The notes under the pieces are model-generated. The model made no database searches. It worked only from the letters and a program-made list of their open reading frames with translations, and was not told the origin of the DNA. From contig CM022949.1 in the NCBI GenBank assembly GCA_012931725.1, positions 45,984,980 to 46,048,979 on the forward strand: a stretch of 64,000 nt of DNA, given 5' to 3'. This document shows, piece after piece, positions 23,255 through 33,902 of the stretch (position 1 is the first letter of the stretch; every line of letters starts with the position of its first letter). Position numbers and translations under genes: made by a program. The DNA is from Litsea cubeba (lineage: Eukaryota > Streptophyta > Magnoliopsida > Laurales > Lauraceae).

Positions 23255-25742
23255 ATGGGCACCCCTAGATTCAGGGTAGATTCCGACAAGGGCTTAGCCG
23301 AGTTTAGGGCTGCCTTCGAAATTCCGGAGGGGGTCCTCCTGAAACCGGCGGACCTTGCCGACGCTGCCCTGTATCGCTGCTACGGCGGCTGGATGCCATT
23401 CCCTCTGATCTCTGTGATCGAGGGTGGGGTCAGGTTTCCACTGCACCCCCTGCTTAGGGCCTGCCTTAGCCTTTGGTCCCTCGCCCCGGGCCAGCTGATG
23501 CCCAATGGCTACAAGGTCATCATGGGCACAGCGAAGCTGAACGAGATCTTGGGGACCAACTTGGGCCCTCACGACATCGAGGACACATATGATATCTGCA
23601 AGGCTGGGGAGGGAAGATATTATCTCCGTGTGAAGCCGCAGCGAAGGGGCTTCGTCGTAGCCTTGGAGGACTCAAGTAAGAATGCTGAGGAGGATTTCTT
23701 CTGTGTCTCGGGGAACTGGGAGTTCGGCCCAGGCGAAGACAGGAGGCTGTCGGTCCCACGTCGCCCTGGGGAAGTCCCAAGTAATCATCACTGCTTTTCT
23801 CCTTACTGTTTTGCTTACCTCATTGATGCCGAACTGATACTCTTTTTTGCCTGTTGAGCAGAGGCGGGTGCAAGGCGACGCCGAGCTGTTAGCGAAGGTT
23901 GGAGGAGGAATACCGACGACATCAACAAGGTCGAACGGTACAAGGGGCACGAGACCAGGTCAGCCTGGAAGCTGCTTGGGTACACGCCGAGGTATCGCGG
24001 CCACTATCACAGGACTGGAGTACCTGAGGCGGACGAGACACACCCTGACCGTCCGACCGTATCAGTTGCTGTGTTTAGCGGGGTCCCCTTGACCGATCCT
24101 GTTGCCGACCGAACTGCGTCTGGAGCCGAGGCGTCCACTTCCGATCCGGAGCTGCCAGACTTGTCGCAGATAGTGGAAGCTTATCTCTCTGATCGAGAGG
24201 ACATGGGGGGAAGCTCGAGGGAGCTCGCTGTCAGAGATCTGGCTGCTAAGTTTAAGCAGAGGTCGTTGTCTTCTGGGACTCCGTCGCCTGCTGGTACTCG
24301 TGCTGCTTCGGGTCCGGTGGGCGCTGGTGCTCTCTCTGCTCCTGTCCCTGCCCCGAGCGGTGGAGCTCGGCGACGCTCGCCGGAGCGCTCGAAGGAGGGG
24401 TCCCCGCCCAGGAAGAAGTCCAAGGCGGGGGAGAAGAGTTCGGAGGCTGATCTGCAGCCGAAGGGCAAGACTCCCGCTCACCCCCTTGGTGAGAAGAGCG
24501 CGCCGAAGGAGAAGAGTGGGCCGGCCGAAAAGAGTGCGCCAGTCAGCAAGTCGGCTGTTGGTCCAGCGCACGAGCCTCCCATCTCGGCCGGGCAAGGGTC
24601 CGGATCGGCCTCCGGGCCCCGAACTGCCCCAGCATCGTGGAAGCCGAAAATGGAAACCTCTACCGGCAAGCCCCTGAACGTTGAAGACCGATTGCTGGGA
24701 AATGCCGAGGTGATCGGGGCTCTTGCCAAGGCCTGTGCTCTGCCAAGAGACATGGAGACGCACGATAGGTTCGAGGATGAGAGCCTGATGGTCTCGGCGA
24801 TCCAGGATAGTCTTCGGGTAAGTGTTTGCAACGCTTTTCTTCATTCTTCAAGTATCTTGGTCGAATCTGACTCTCTGTTTCCATTTGCAGAACGTGCAGA
24901 GGCTCCTAACCGTGGTGGGAAGGAGGGATAGGAACGCTGCGAGAGTGGCCCGCCTGGAGTCTGAGCGGGAGAAGCTGAAGAAGGAGCTGGACGAGCAGCG
25001 GAAGGGAATGGAAGAGCTTAAGGTGGCCAGCGCTGGAGAGTCTGCTCGATTGGCGTCGGTTCTGACTGAGAACGCCGAACTTTCGTCCAGGGCCAACCAC
25101 ATGAAAGGCGAGCTCTGGATGAAGAACAAGAAGACCGCCGAACTGGAATCTGAGCTGGCCAGATTGAAGTCTGAGTCGACGGCTGAGGTAACAAGGTTGC
25201 GAGGGGAGGTCTTGGCTGGTCGCGCCGAGACGGAGAAGCTGGAGAAGGAAAATGCCTCTCTTCAGGCCGAGGCCCAGTCCGCCTTCCAGGATGGGGTAGA
25301 TCGAGCCACTGAGCTGTACGAGAAGCAGGTGGAGGAGATAACTGCAATTTTGTTCGAGGAAGGATGCCTGGCCGCACTGAGACGTGCAGGGGTCCCTGAA
25401 GACCACCCTGTCTATCAGGACCTGCCGAAGTATGCGGACCTGGATCCCGAGCCGAGCTCCGCACCTGCAGCTGATAGTGCCCCGGTCGAAGCTCCTGCTG
25501 CTGACGACGCTCCAGCTGCCCCGGTCTCGAGCGATGCCCCAGTCGTCAGTGAGGCTTTGGTCGTGCCTCAGGGTGAGACCTCTTCTGCTCCTGGTTCGGC
25601 TGAGGCTGCTCCTGGTTCGGCTGAGGTACCAGTCGAAGCCCCTTCTGCCAGCGATGCTCCAAGCGAGGTCCCTGTCTCGGCCGAAGCCTCTGGCCCCTTG
25701 GGAACGGTGATTGATCTGGTCGAATCACCAAGACCGGAGTAG
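23255..25742 (+). CDS. Antisense additional ORF of the Tat element (Transposase_28-like), three exons
   Basis: Exons 23255-23780, 23862-24817 and 24891-25742 join in frame across GT-AG introns to give 777 residues without a stop. I chose ATG 23255 because no earlier in-frame ATG exists. Residues about 1-175 match the 'putative gypsy type transposon' family (Pfam Transposase_28): FRAAFEIPEGVLLKPADLAD, FPLISVIEGGVRFPLHPLLR, LCSLAPGQL-type sequence. Exon 2 is Ser/Pro/Lys-rich (ARRRSPERSKEGSPPRKKSK), a possible nuclear signal. Exon 3 opens with a long coiled coil (RVARLESEREKLKKELDEQ, TENAELSSRANHMKGEL) and ends in an Ala/Pro/Ser-rich tail. Tat elements commonly carry such an antisense ORF of unknown function. 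It is intact although pol on the opposite strand is broken. Confidence 0.8.
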
Positions 25743-26018
25743 CTTTGTCTCTTTTGGTTTCTTTTGTAACGTTTTTGCTTTCAGCCTTGTAATCCTTTCT
25801 ATTATTAATGAAAAGACTTCTTTACTAGTGTATTTTTCTCTGCATTTGCTTCTCTTTCATTTCAAGATGTGCATTGAATGGTGTTGAATGTCTTCACTGT
25901 ATGGCGTGGCCCTTGAGGTAGAAAGAGTCAAACTGTCAGTGCTGACTCTCCGTATTCTGGAGACCATAAATAGCAACAGACAAGGTGGCGCAGCCGACGA
26001 GGGAATCGGACGGATGTC
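25743..26018. other. 3' region of the antisense gene
   Basis: AT-rich after the stop, with TTTGTAA and AATGAAAAG near 25785-25815 that could act as a plant polyadenylation region. No other feature seen. Confidence 0.4.
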
Positions 26019-26020
26019 TC

Positions 26021-26133
26021 CACGTGGCACCATAGGGGTCGCTGGTCAACAGTCGTGCATCCCCAGTAACGCGTGGGAGACTTCGCCCTCATAACTTCTT
26101 TCGGAGACTGGGCCTTTCTTCCTCCTATAAATA
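26021..26133 (+). promoter_or_regulatory. Promoter-like module inside the gypsy element
   Basis: A G-box CCACGTGG centred at 26021-26026 lies 100 bp before TATAAATA at 26126-26133 (context CTCCTATAAATAGGGG). Two AATAAA motifs follow at 26738-26743 and about 26756. This looks like a plus-strand transcription unit of about 600 bp; function is inference. Confidence 0.45.
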
Positions 26134-26150
26134 GGGGTGGCAAGCTTGCC

Positions 26151-26435
26151 ATGGGAGAAGGAAAGAACCTAGCTGTAGGAATCATGTCCGGGAGGTGTCC
26201 GAAATTTCTTGATCCGGGGGGAACCCTGCGCCGTTGGACGGCTATCCCCGAGGGGGGAAGGCTGTCGTGGTCTGCGCGCTCTCTGAAGGAAATCCCCGTG
26301 GACTACGCGCTCTCTGAACGCGGGTCCACGGCCATCCGTCCCTGGCCAGACAGAGTGAGGATGCGCTGCAGGGGGACGGTGGCGCATTCTCGTCCGACGA
26401 GGCCCTGTGCGCCCGTCGTACGGGAGGCGGGATGA
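26151..26435 (+). other. Small open frame after the internal TATA box (94 codons)
   Basis: First ATG after the TATA-like box at 26126. The product starts MGEGKNLAVGIMSGRCPKFL and is basic, with no family that I recognise. Minus-strand and other frames here are also open because of high GC, so coding is uncertain. Confidence 0.25.
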
Positions 26436-27044
26436 GGCTCCGCTGGACCGGGGGTTTCTTCAAGCTCCGCTGGTCCCACTGACCGCCGAGGGTGTTGCAG
26501 AGCCCAGCGGGGTCCAGGGCCTCCAAACTGGAGGGGCTGTGCGATGCTTTGGTCTGACCAGCCAGAGTGCATTGCTGCATAGCCCGGTGAAGTTCAGGAT
26601 CGCTCAGAGCCTCCAAGCAACGATCCGGCGTTTTCGATCCAGAGTTTCCCAGTTACTTTATTTTCTGCTTCATTTTCTGTTTTCAGAGGACTTCGATCCT
26701 CCTTTCTGTACTCTTCTTTCTGTTTTGTAGCCCTTGTAATAAAGCAGTTTACAATGAATAAAAAGGGGGGGAACTCTATGATTACCCAAACAGTGTCCCA
26801 TGCTTTTGAATTCCTTCTCTTTCTGTGTGCTGTTCTGGAATGCTTGCATTGTGTTTGGGTGCTGGTACAGCTCTCTTCCTCTGGAAAGCTGCCCTTGGCC
26901 GGAATGGCTGGATTTGGCTGGGACGAGCTGCCTTGTGCCGAAGTGGAGTCATCGTTCCACTGGTCTCGATTGTGGAGGCGTGAGCTCGGCAACGATCCTT
27001 GAGGGGAGTGAACCCTGATATTAGGAATCCGGCCGAGTGTCTGA

Positions 27045-27960
27045 ACTCGAGGCCTTCTCCATAGCCCAAGGCTAGGAGCTTTAGGAAAAGACCGAGTCTG
27101 GACTCGAGGTCTATTCCAGGGCGGTGGGCCCGATCCCGGCCGAGTAAACTCGAGGCCTTCTCCATAGCCCAAGGCTAGGAGCTTTAGGAAGCGACCGAGT
27201 CTGGACTCGAGGTCTCTTCCAGGGCGGTGGGCCCGATCCCGGCCGAGTGAACTCGAGGCCTTCTCCATAGCCCAAGGCTAGGAGCTTTAGGAAGCGACCG
27301 AGTCTGGACTCGAGGTCTCTTCCAGGGCGGTGGGCCCGATCCCGGCCGAGTGAACTCGAGGCCTTCTCCATAGCCCAAGGCTAGGAGCTTTAGGAAGCGA
27401 CCGAGTCTGGACTCGAGGTCTTTTCCAGGGCGGTGGGCCCGATCCCGGCCGAGTGAACTCGAGGCCTTCTCCATAGCCCAAGGCTAGGAGCTTTAGGAAT
27501 CGACCGAGTCTGGACTCGAGTTCTATTCCAGGGCGGTGGGCCCGATCCCGGCCGAGTGAACTCGAGGCCTTCTCCATAGCCCAAGGCTAGGAGCTTTAGG
27601 AAGCGACCGAGTCTGGACTCGAGGTCTCTTCCAGGGCGGTGGGCCCGATCCCGGCCGAGTAAACTCGAGGCCTTCTCCATAGCCCAAGGCTAGGAGCTTT
27701 AGGAATCGACCGAGTCTGGACTCGAGGTCTCTTCCAGGGCGGTGGGCCCGATCCCGGCCGAGTGAACTCGAGGCCTTCTCCATAGCCCAAGGCTAGGAGC
27801 TTTAGGAAGCGACCGAGTCTGGACTCGAGGTCTCTTCCAGGGCGGTGGGCCCGATCCCGGCCGAGTGAACTCGAGGCCTTCTCCATAGCCCAAGGCTAGG
27901 AGCTTTAGGAAGCGACCGAGTCTGGACTCGAGGTCTTTTCCAGGGCGGTGGGCCCGATCC
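27045..27960. repeat. Tandem array, nine copies of a 103-bp unit
   Basis: The motif CTCGAGGCCTTCTCCATAGC recurs every 103 bp; its minus-strand ATG falls at 27062, 27165, 27268, 27371, 27474, 27577, 27680, 27783 and 27886. Units differ at only a few positions. Each contains the near-palindrome CGAGTCTGGACTCG. As 103 is not a multiple of three, one peptide (MEKASS..GRDRAHRPG) is open in all three minus frames, which is a by-product and not evidence of coding. It lies between the pol stop and the antisense gene. Confidence 0.95.
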
Positions 27961-28038
27961 GTTGAAATCAGTCAGAGAGATGACAAGTTGATGACAAGGT
28001 GAAAGCTGCTTTCATTAATTCTGAGATTCATTACATCC

Positions 28039-31000
28039 TTAGAAATAAAATTTCTTCAAGTGGGATGCATTCCACAGTCTCGGCAGCGGCTTGCCTTCCA
28101 AGTCTTCGAGCTTGTAGGCTGACTTTCCTGCCAGTGAGACTATTCTGAACGGGCCATGCCAGTTCGGGGCAAGTTTCCCCTCACTTGGTTCTTTGTCAGC
28201 TGGCAAGGTCTTCTTCAAAACGAGCTCCCCCGTGGTGAACCTTCTTTCTTTGACATTTTGATTGTATGCCCTGGCTAACCGCTGCTGATAGTCGGTCAGT
28301 CTCAGGGCTGCTGCTTCTCGTCGCTCGTCCGCCAGCTCCAACTCCATTGCCAGGTTCGTCTCATTTCGGCCTTGGTCGACCAGCTCTGTCCTTAGGGTAG
28401 GAAGGCCGATTTCCAAGGGAATGACCGCCTCCATCCCGTAGGCCAGAGAGAAAGGTGTTGCCGAAGTGGACCTCCTTGGAGTTGTTCTGTATGCCCACAG
28501 CACGCTCGGAAGCTCCTCTGTCCATCTGCCCTTTGCCTTGTCCAGGCGCTTCTTCAGGCCGTCCAGGATCACTTTATTGGAGATTTCTGCCTGGCCATTA
28601 CTCTGTGGATATGCCGGGCTGGAATAATGGTTTCTGATGCCGTGCTCTTGGCAGAAGTCTCTGAAGGATTTGGAGTCGAACTGGGTCCCGTTATCCGAAA
28701 TCAGGGTCCGGGGGATGCCGAACCTCGTAAGGATGTTTTTCCAGACGAAGTTCCTGGAGTCCCTGTCCGTGATGGAGGATAACGGTTCAGCCTCTATCCA
28801 CTTTGTGAAGTAGTCCGTAGCCACTATCAGCCATCTCTTGTTCCCTGGAGCTCGATGAAGAGGCCCCACAATATCCAGGCCCCACTGAGCGAAGGGCCAT
28901 GGGCTGGAGAGGGGACTCAGATCTTGTGCTGGCTGATAGAGGGAATGGGAGAACTTCTGGCATTTCTCGCATTTCCTGGCGTAGACCTGGGCGTCCTTCT
29001 GCATGTAGGGCCACCAGTAGCCCTGGCTGATTGCTCTGTAGGCCAATGACCGACCTCCTATATGGCTGCCGCAGATTCCTTCGTGGATCTCATACAGGAA
29101 GTCGTTCACCTTGGTCGGGTGGACGCATTGGAGGTATGGACCTGTGAAGGACTTCCTGTAGAGTTTTCCTTCGGGAGAGAGCCAAAACCGAGCTGCCTTG
29201 AGCCTGATCTTGTGGGCTTCAGTCTTGTCCTCAGGGAGCTGGTCGTCCTTCAAGTAGGCGACGATTGGATCCATCCAGCTGGGGCCGAGGTCAGCACAGA
29301 GGACAAGCCGAGGTGAATGGAGTTCTAGACTTGACCTTGATACTGACCCGACTTCGATGGTCTTCTTCTTTCCTGCTTCGACAGCGGAGGCCAGGTTTGC
29401 AAGCGCATCTGCATGCGTGTTAGTATCTCTGGATATTTGCCTGACCTCGGCTTTCTGGAAATGGGAGAGCAGTTTTTTCGCAAGGGCCAAGTAGGCCGCC
29501 ATCCTGTCGTCCCTGGCCTGGTAGTCTCCAGCGAGTTGGCTAGTTACCAGTTGAGAGTCGCTGAAGATCTCCAGGTGCTGGGCTCCGAGGATTTGGGCGC
29601 TGTTCAACCCTGCAATCAGTGCTTCGTACTCTGCCTCATTATTCGTCGCTTTGAAGTCGAGGGTGAAAGCCTGCTCTATGACCAGTCCCTCTGGCGATTG
29701 GAGAACTATGCCGGCGCCAGCTCTCTTGGAGGTGGACGACCCGTCGACAAAGATCTTCCATGCCAAGGTGGGAGACTGCTGGACCTCTGTTTCTACTGGC
29801 TCATGCCCAGTGCCCCCCAGTGCCGTGCCGAGCTGGGTCGGAGCCGGGTTGGGGGAGACGAATTCGACTATGAAGTCTGCCAGAATCTGGGCTTTGATCG
29901 CAGTTCGGGGACGGTACTGTATATCGTATTGTCCCAGTTCAACTGCCCACTTTGATATGCGCCCTGAAAAGTCAGCTTTCTTGAACAATGAACGGAGTGG
30001 GTGCTCCGTGATCACCACAATGGTGTGGGATTGAAAATAGTGGGAGAGCTTGCGGGAGGCGGTGACGAGAGCCAACGCAAGCTTCTCCAATAGGAGGTAC
30101 CTGGTCTCGGCATCGAGCAGGGTCTTGCTCGTGTAATAGATCGGCTTTTGAACTCCCTCGTCCTCCCTGATGAGGACGGAGCTCACTGCGTGATCCGAGA
30201 CCGCAAGGTACAAATACAGAATCTCCCCCAAAGTTGGGGTGGAGAGTAAAGGTGGTGACATTAAATAAGTTTTGAGTGCGGCCAATGCCTGGTCGCACTC
30301 GGGGGTCCACTGGAACTTCAAATTTTTCCTAAGAAGCTGAAAGAAAGGCCTGCACTTATCTGATGAGCGGCTTGATGAAGCGATTGAGTGCGGCGGCCAT
30401 TCCTGTGAGCCTCTGAACTTCCTTCGTGGTAGAGGGACTCTGGATGTCCTGGATGGCGGTAATCTGGTCCGGATTGGCCTCTATCCCCCTCCGCGTTACC
30501 AAGCTGCCGAGGAACTTGCCAGAGGCTACGCCGAAGGCGCACTTGGAAGCGTTGAGCTTGAGCTTGTACGCGCGAAGGATGTCGAAGACTTGGCCGAGAT
30601 CCGCCAGATGGTCACCGGAGCGCACAGATTTGACAACCATGTCGTCGATGTACACCTCTACTAATCGGCCGAGCTGGGCCTGGAACATCTTTGTGACGAG
30701 GCGCTGATAGGTCGCCCTCGCGTTCTTCAGCCCGAAGGGCATCACTTATAGCAGTAAGTGCAGCGGGGGGTGATGAACGATGTTTTCTCCTCGTCGGGCT
30801 CGTAGAGCGGGATCTGATGATAGCCTCGGTAGGCGTCTAGGAAGCTCATTCGGTCGTGACCAGCGGTGGCGTCGATCAGTTGGTCAATCTTCGGGAGGGG
30901 AAAACTGTCCTTAGGGCAAGCCCTGTTCAGGTCGGTGAAGTCCACGCACACCCTCCACTTCCCAGTTTTCTTCTTGACCACCACCGTGTTGGCCAGCCAT

Positions 31001-31233
31001 ACCGGGTACTGTACTTCCCGGATGGCCCCTGCTTTTAGCAGGTTGTCGACCTCTTCGACGACCGCATCTGTCTGCTGTAGCCCAGTCCTGCGGGCCCTTT
31101 GCACTACTGGCTTGTGGTCGGGGTCGACGTTGAGCTTGTGGCACATGACTTCAGGGTCGACCCCAGGCATTTCGCTTGGGCTCCAAGCGAAGACGTCCAC
31201 ATTCTGCATCAAGAACCGAGAGAGTTCGGCCAT
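28039..31233 (-). pseudogene. pol: Gypsy pol: reverse transcriptase, two RNases H, integrase (frameshifted)
   Basis: Segments 31233-30742, 30745-30356 and 30321-28039 form one polyprotein in three frames. RT motifs: LDAYRGYHQIPL and the catalytic YIDDMVV. The standard RNase H follows (KPIYYTSKTLLDAETRY, ITEHPLRSLF), then a second, archaeal-type RNase H (IFVDGSSTS, NEAEYEALIAGL, IFSDSQLV), the Tat-clade hallmark. Integrase has the HHCC zinc motif (ending CEKCQKF) and the Asp/Asp/Glu core in WGLDIVGPL, LISDNGTQF and QSNGQAEISNK, then a GPF-type C-terminus (NWHGPFRIV) without a chromodomain. Breaks: a 1-bp loss at the junction with gag-protease near 31233, a 1-bp loss near 30746 just before the MPFGL motif, and a 1-bp gain near 30378. 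The copy cannot make functional RT by itself. Confidence 0.9.
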
Positions 31234-33797
31234 TCTTCGTCCGACAGCTGGGTGCCGATCAGGAAGAACCTGTCTGGGTCTGCCGGGTCTAGTCTGACCT
31301 CGGCCAGGTCCTCGATGCTCTTCTTCTCAGGGTCCCGGCCGATCTCATCGAGGCCTTTCTCGAACTCGGCCAGGTTGACGCGCTCTTGCTCCTTCACAGC
31401 TGGGACTGCGGCCAGCATGCACTGCCTGGCCTGCTGCTGGTCTCCCTTCACTGTGACTACCTCCATCTTGCCTTCCTCGTTCTCATGGACGAACTTCAGC
31501 TTTTGGTGGAGGGAAGATGGAACTGCCTCTAGCTTGTGGAGCCACGTTCTGCCCAGAATGACATTGTAGGGAGAAGGGGCGTCCACAACCAGGAAGTCGG
31601 CCGACACGGAGGCTCCGCCAACTCGGGTTTCCAAGGTGATTCTACCCTTGGGGTAGACTGGTGTGGCGGACAACCCTAGCAGGGGTGCTCGGACCTCCGT
31701 GAGGTCTGCTTCGGAGAGCTTCATCCTCTTGAAGCAGTCGTAGTAGAGGACCTCGGAGGAGCTGCCGGAGTCGACGAGGATCCTCTTCACGGTGAAGTCT
31801 CTCAGCTTCATGGTGAGGAGCAGGGGGTCGTTGTGAGGGACCTGGACTCCCTCTAGATCTCGATCCGAGAACGAGATGGCTGGTCTGTCGCGGCGGGCTT
31901 TCTTGGGTGCCGGAGCGAGGTCGGCTTTCATTACTTCTTTCTCGTGCGAAGCCCGCCTGGCTTCGGCACGGGTCTGGGAGCTTCCCCGGGACGAGGAAGC
32001 GGGAGCTGAGGACGCCAGATGGATCACGTTGATGATCTTCTCTGAGTCCTCGCTGTCTGGAGCCTGGGCCGCGCTTTGGTGAATTCGGCCCTCGCTGCCG
32101 CCGGCATCACCTGCCTTGACGAACTCTGGGATGTGGCCCTGTTCGGCCAGCTTCTCCAGATACCCCTGCAAAGTTCTGCATTCTTTGGTCTTGTGCCCGT
32201 TGCCCTTATGGAAGGAGCAGTAGAGCTTGCTTCGGGGGCCTTCGGTGGGCTCATTCTTCAAGGGCGGAGGATACTTGAAGAACGGCTTGGACCTGATCTT
32301 GGTCAGGATGCGGTAGATCGGCTCCTTGAAGACGACGTTGACGCTCTGGCTGGCGCTGGAGGGGGGTCTGGGCTTCCAAGTGCCCCCAGACCTGGACGAC
32401 GAAGGCTTCGCCGAACTGGAGACCCAGTCCCGCTTGGGCTCCTGCTTCTGGGAGGGCCTCCCGCCTCTTTGCCGAGGCTGGCCATTCTTCTGTTCGGGCT
32501 CTGGGTGCCCGTCCTGATCCTTAGCTCGGATCTCGTCTTCCTCCCGGGCGATGAAGCGCTTTACCCGGGACATCAATTCTGACATGGACTCTGGGGTGTC
32601 CCCGGCCAAGTCCTTTCGCAAGTCGATGCCGGGGATCAGGGCATGCTGGAAGGCGTAGATGGCTATCCCCTCCCTTGCGCCCTCGATCTGGCTGTAGACC
32701 GCCCAGAATCGGTGGGTGAACTTGGCGAGAGTCTCGCCTTGTTTCATTCTCAGGGCGATGAGGTCCCCTTCCTTCTTGGGGACGACGGTGTAGGCTTGAA
32801 ACTTCTTCAGGAAAGAGAGCTGGAGCTCCTTCCAACTGGAAACCGACTGCTCCGGGAGAGAGCAGAACCACTTCAGGGGGAGGTCGCCCAAACTGGAGGA
32901 GAAAATTTTGCAGTTTAGGTGACCCTCGTTTCCCCAGATGGACATCTTCTGGGAGAAGTGTCGGAGGTGTGCGGATGGGTCGGACAGTCCGTCATAGGGG
33001 ACGAACCGCGGGACGGAGAACTTCCTGGGCAAGGGGGTGCGCTCGATCTCTTTTGTGAAGGGCGAGCCCCCCAGATCAACGTGACCACAGATCTGCTTCT
33101 GGTCCCGCATGTCCAAGTTGTGCTGGAGAGCCAATCTGACACGTTTGTCAAATCGCTCTTGCTCATCGTCCTCCTCCGGAGTCTGAACTCTGGACTTTCG
33201 CTTGGGGTGGTTCGGACTGCGATGGCTATGAGCTCGGCCATCGCGACTATGGTGACTCCGGCTGTTGCTCGAGCCTTCGTCGCGAATCTGGCTCCGTTTC
33301 TGGTCCAGATGATTCCTGAGGTCTCCGCGGGGAGGCTGGGCTGCCCTGCTGGGGGCGTCTTTCTTTTTCCCTTGAGGCTCAGAGACTTCCCTCAGGGAGG
33401 CAGTTCGCGCTGCCTTCAGCTGCTGTTGGAGCTGCTGGAGCTCTCGGACTAACTGCTCCTGCCTCTGGAGAAGAGCGTCTTGGGCTGCGACGTCCCCTCC
33501 AGCGGCTGGAGGTTGAACGTGGCGCGTCTCTCCTACGGCCACGGCTTTGTCCTTCCGAAGACGTTCGCGCCGGTGCTCGTCGCGTCGGGGTGGCACGGTT
33601 TCGTCCGCTGAGAGCGAGGCCTCGACTCCCTCTTGGAAGGGGATCTCGACAAAGAGTTGGGAGCCCAGGCGGCCCTCGCCTGCGGATGTGCCTTGGACCG
33701 TTCGGGATCTTCCCTGAGGAGGGAGGTCCGTTGACGGTGGTAGCATCTCGAGAACTGGTCTTGAGGATTCTCCGCCTTTCTTAGCTTTCGGAGGCAT
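31209..33797 (-). CDS. gag-pro: Gypsy gag-protease polyprotein (intact frame)
   Basis: 862 codons from ATG 33797. The N-terminus begins MPPKAKKGGESSRPVLEML and is basic and low-complexity, with a Gln-rich helix (LLQRQEQLVRELQQLQQQLK). The retrotransposon gag domain lies at about residues 270-380 (CKIFSSSLGDLPLKWFCSLP, FLKKFQAYTVVPKKEGDLIA). A knuckle-like motif YCSFHKGNGHKTKEC follows at about 525. The aspartic protease centres on LVDSGSSSEVLYYD at about 685. Gag forms the particle and the protease processes the polyprotein. The frame ends with an out-of-frame run into pol at 31209, overlapping pol by 25 bp; homology suggests the overlap is due to a lost base rather than a programmed shift. 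Confidence 0.9.
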   Translation of the reverse strand: MPPKAKKGGESSRPVLEMLPPSTDLPPQGRSRTVQGTSAGEGRLGSQLFVEIPFQEGVEASLSADETVPPRRDEHRRERLRKDKAVAVGETRHVQPPAAGGDVAAQDALLQRQEQLVRELQQLQQQLKAARTASLREVSEPQGKKKDAPSRAAQPPRGDLRNHLDQKRSQIRDEGSSNSRSHHSRDGRAHSHRSPNHPKRKSRVQTPEEDDEQERFDKRVRLALQHNLDMRDQKQICGHVDLGGSPFTKEIERTPLPRKFSVPRFVPYDGLSDPSAHLRHFSQKMSIWGNEGHLNCKIFSSSLGDLPLKWFCSLPEQSVSSWKELQLSFLKKFQAYTVVPKKEGDLIALRMKQGETLAKFTHRFWAVYSQIEGAREGIAIYAFQHALIPGIDLRKDLAGDTPESMSELMSRVKRFIAREEDEIRAKDQDGHPEPEQKNGQPRQRGGRPSQKQEPKRDWVSSSAKPSSSRSGGTWKPRPPSSASQSVNVVFKEPIYRILTKIRSKPFFKYPPPLKNEPTEGPRSKLYCSFHKGNGHKTKECRTLQGYLEKLAEQGHIPEFVKAGDAGGSEGRIHQSAAQAPDSEDSEKIINVIHLASSAPASSSRGSSQTRAEARRASHEKEVMKADLAPAPKKARRDRPAISFSDRDLEGVQVPHNDPLLLTMKLRDFTVKRILVDSGSSSEVLYYDCFKRMKLSEADLTEVRAPLLGLSATPVYPKGRITLETRVGGASVSADFLVVDAPSPYNVILGRTWLHKLEAVPSSLHQKLKFVHENEEGKMEVVTVKGDQQQARQCMLAAVPAVKEQERVNLAEFEKGLDEIGRDPEKKSIEDLAEVRLDPADPDRFFLIGTQLSDEEWPNSLGS

Positions 33798-33883
33798 GGC
33801 TTCTGGGAGATTTGAGGTTTAGAAGGTTGTTTGGAAAGATTTGGAGAAGGTTGGGAAGGTTTTGAGAGGTTGGGATATTACTT

Positions 33884-33900
33884 TCCCACAGACGGCGCCA
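33884..33900 (-). promoter_or_regulatory. Primer-binding site of the gypsy element
   Basis: TGGCGCCGTCTGTGGGA on the minus strand, two bases inside the 5' LTR. The first nine bases match the tRNA-Asp-type PBS usual in Tat/Athila elements. Confidence 0.75.
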
Positions 33901-33902
33901 AT

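Noticed and set aside
24062..24844. 260-codon minus-strand frame opposite the antisense gene
   Set aside because: Shadow of a GC-rich Ser/Pro/Arg region; Ser/Arg-rich with no domain, whereas the plus frame has splice signals and a coiled coil.
27062..27893. Chain of overlapping 60-120-codon minus frames beginning MEKASS
   Set aside because: They are the 103-bp tandem repeat read in rotating frames; no sign of a real protein.
27045..27960. Possible CRISPR array
   Set aside because: Units are contiguous 103-bp repeats without unique spacers, in a plant retrotransposon.
29413..29955. 180-codon plus frame and others opposite gag and pol
   Set aside because: Antisense shadows of RNase H, integrase and gag; no independent support.
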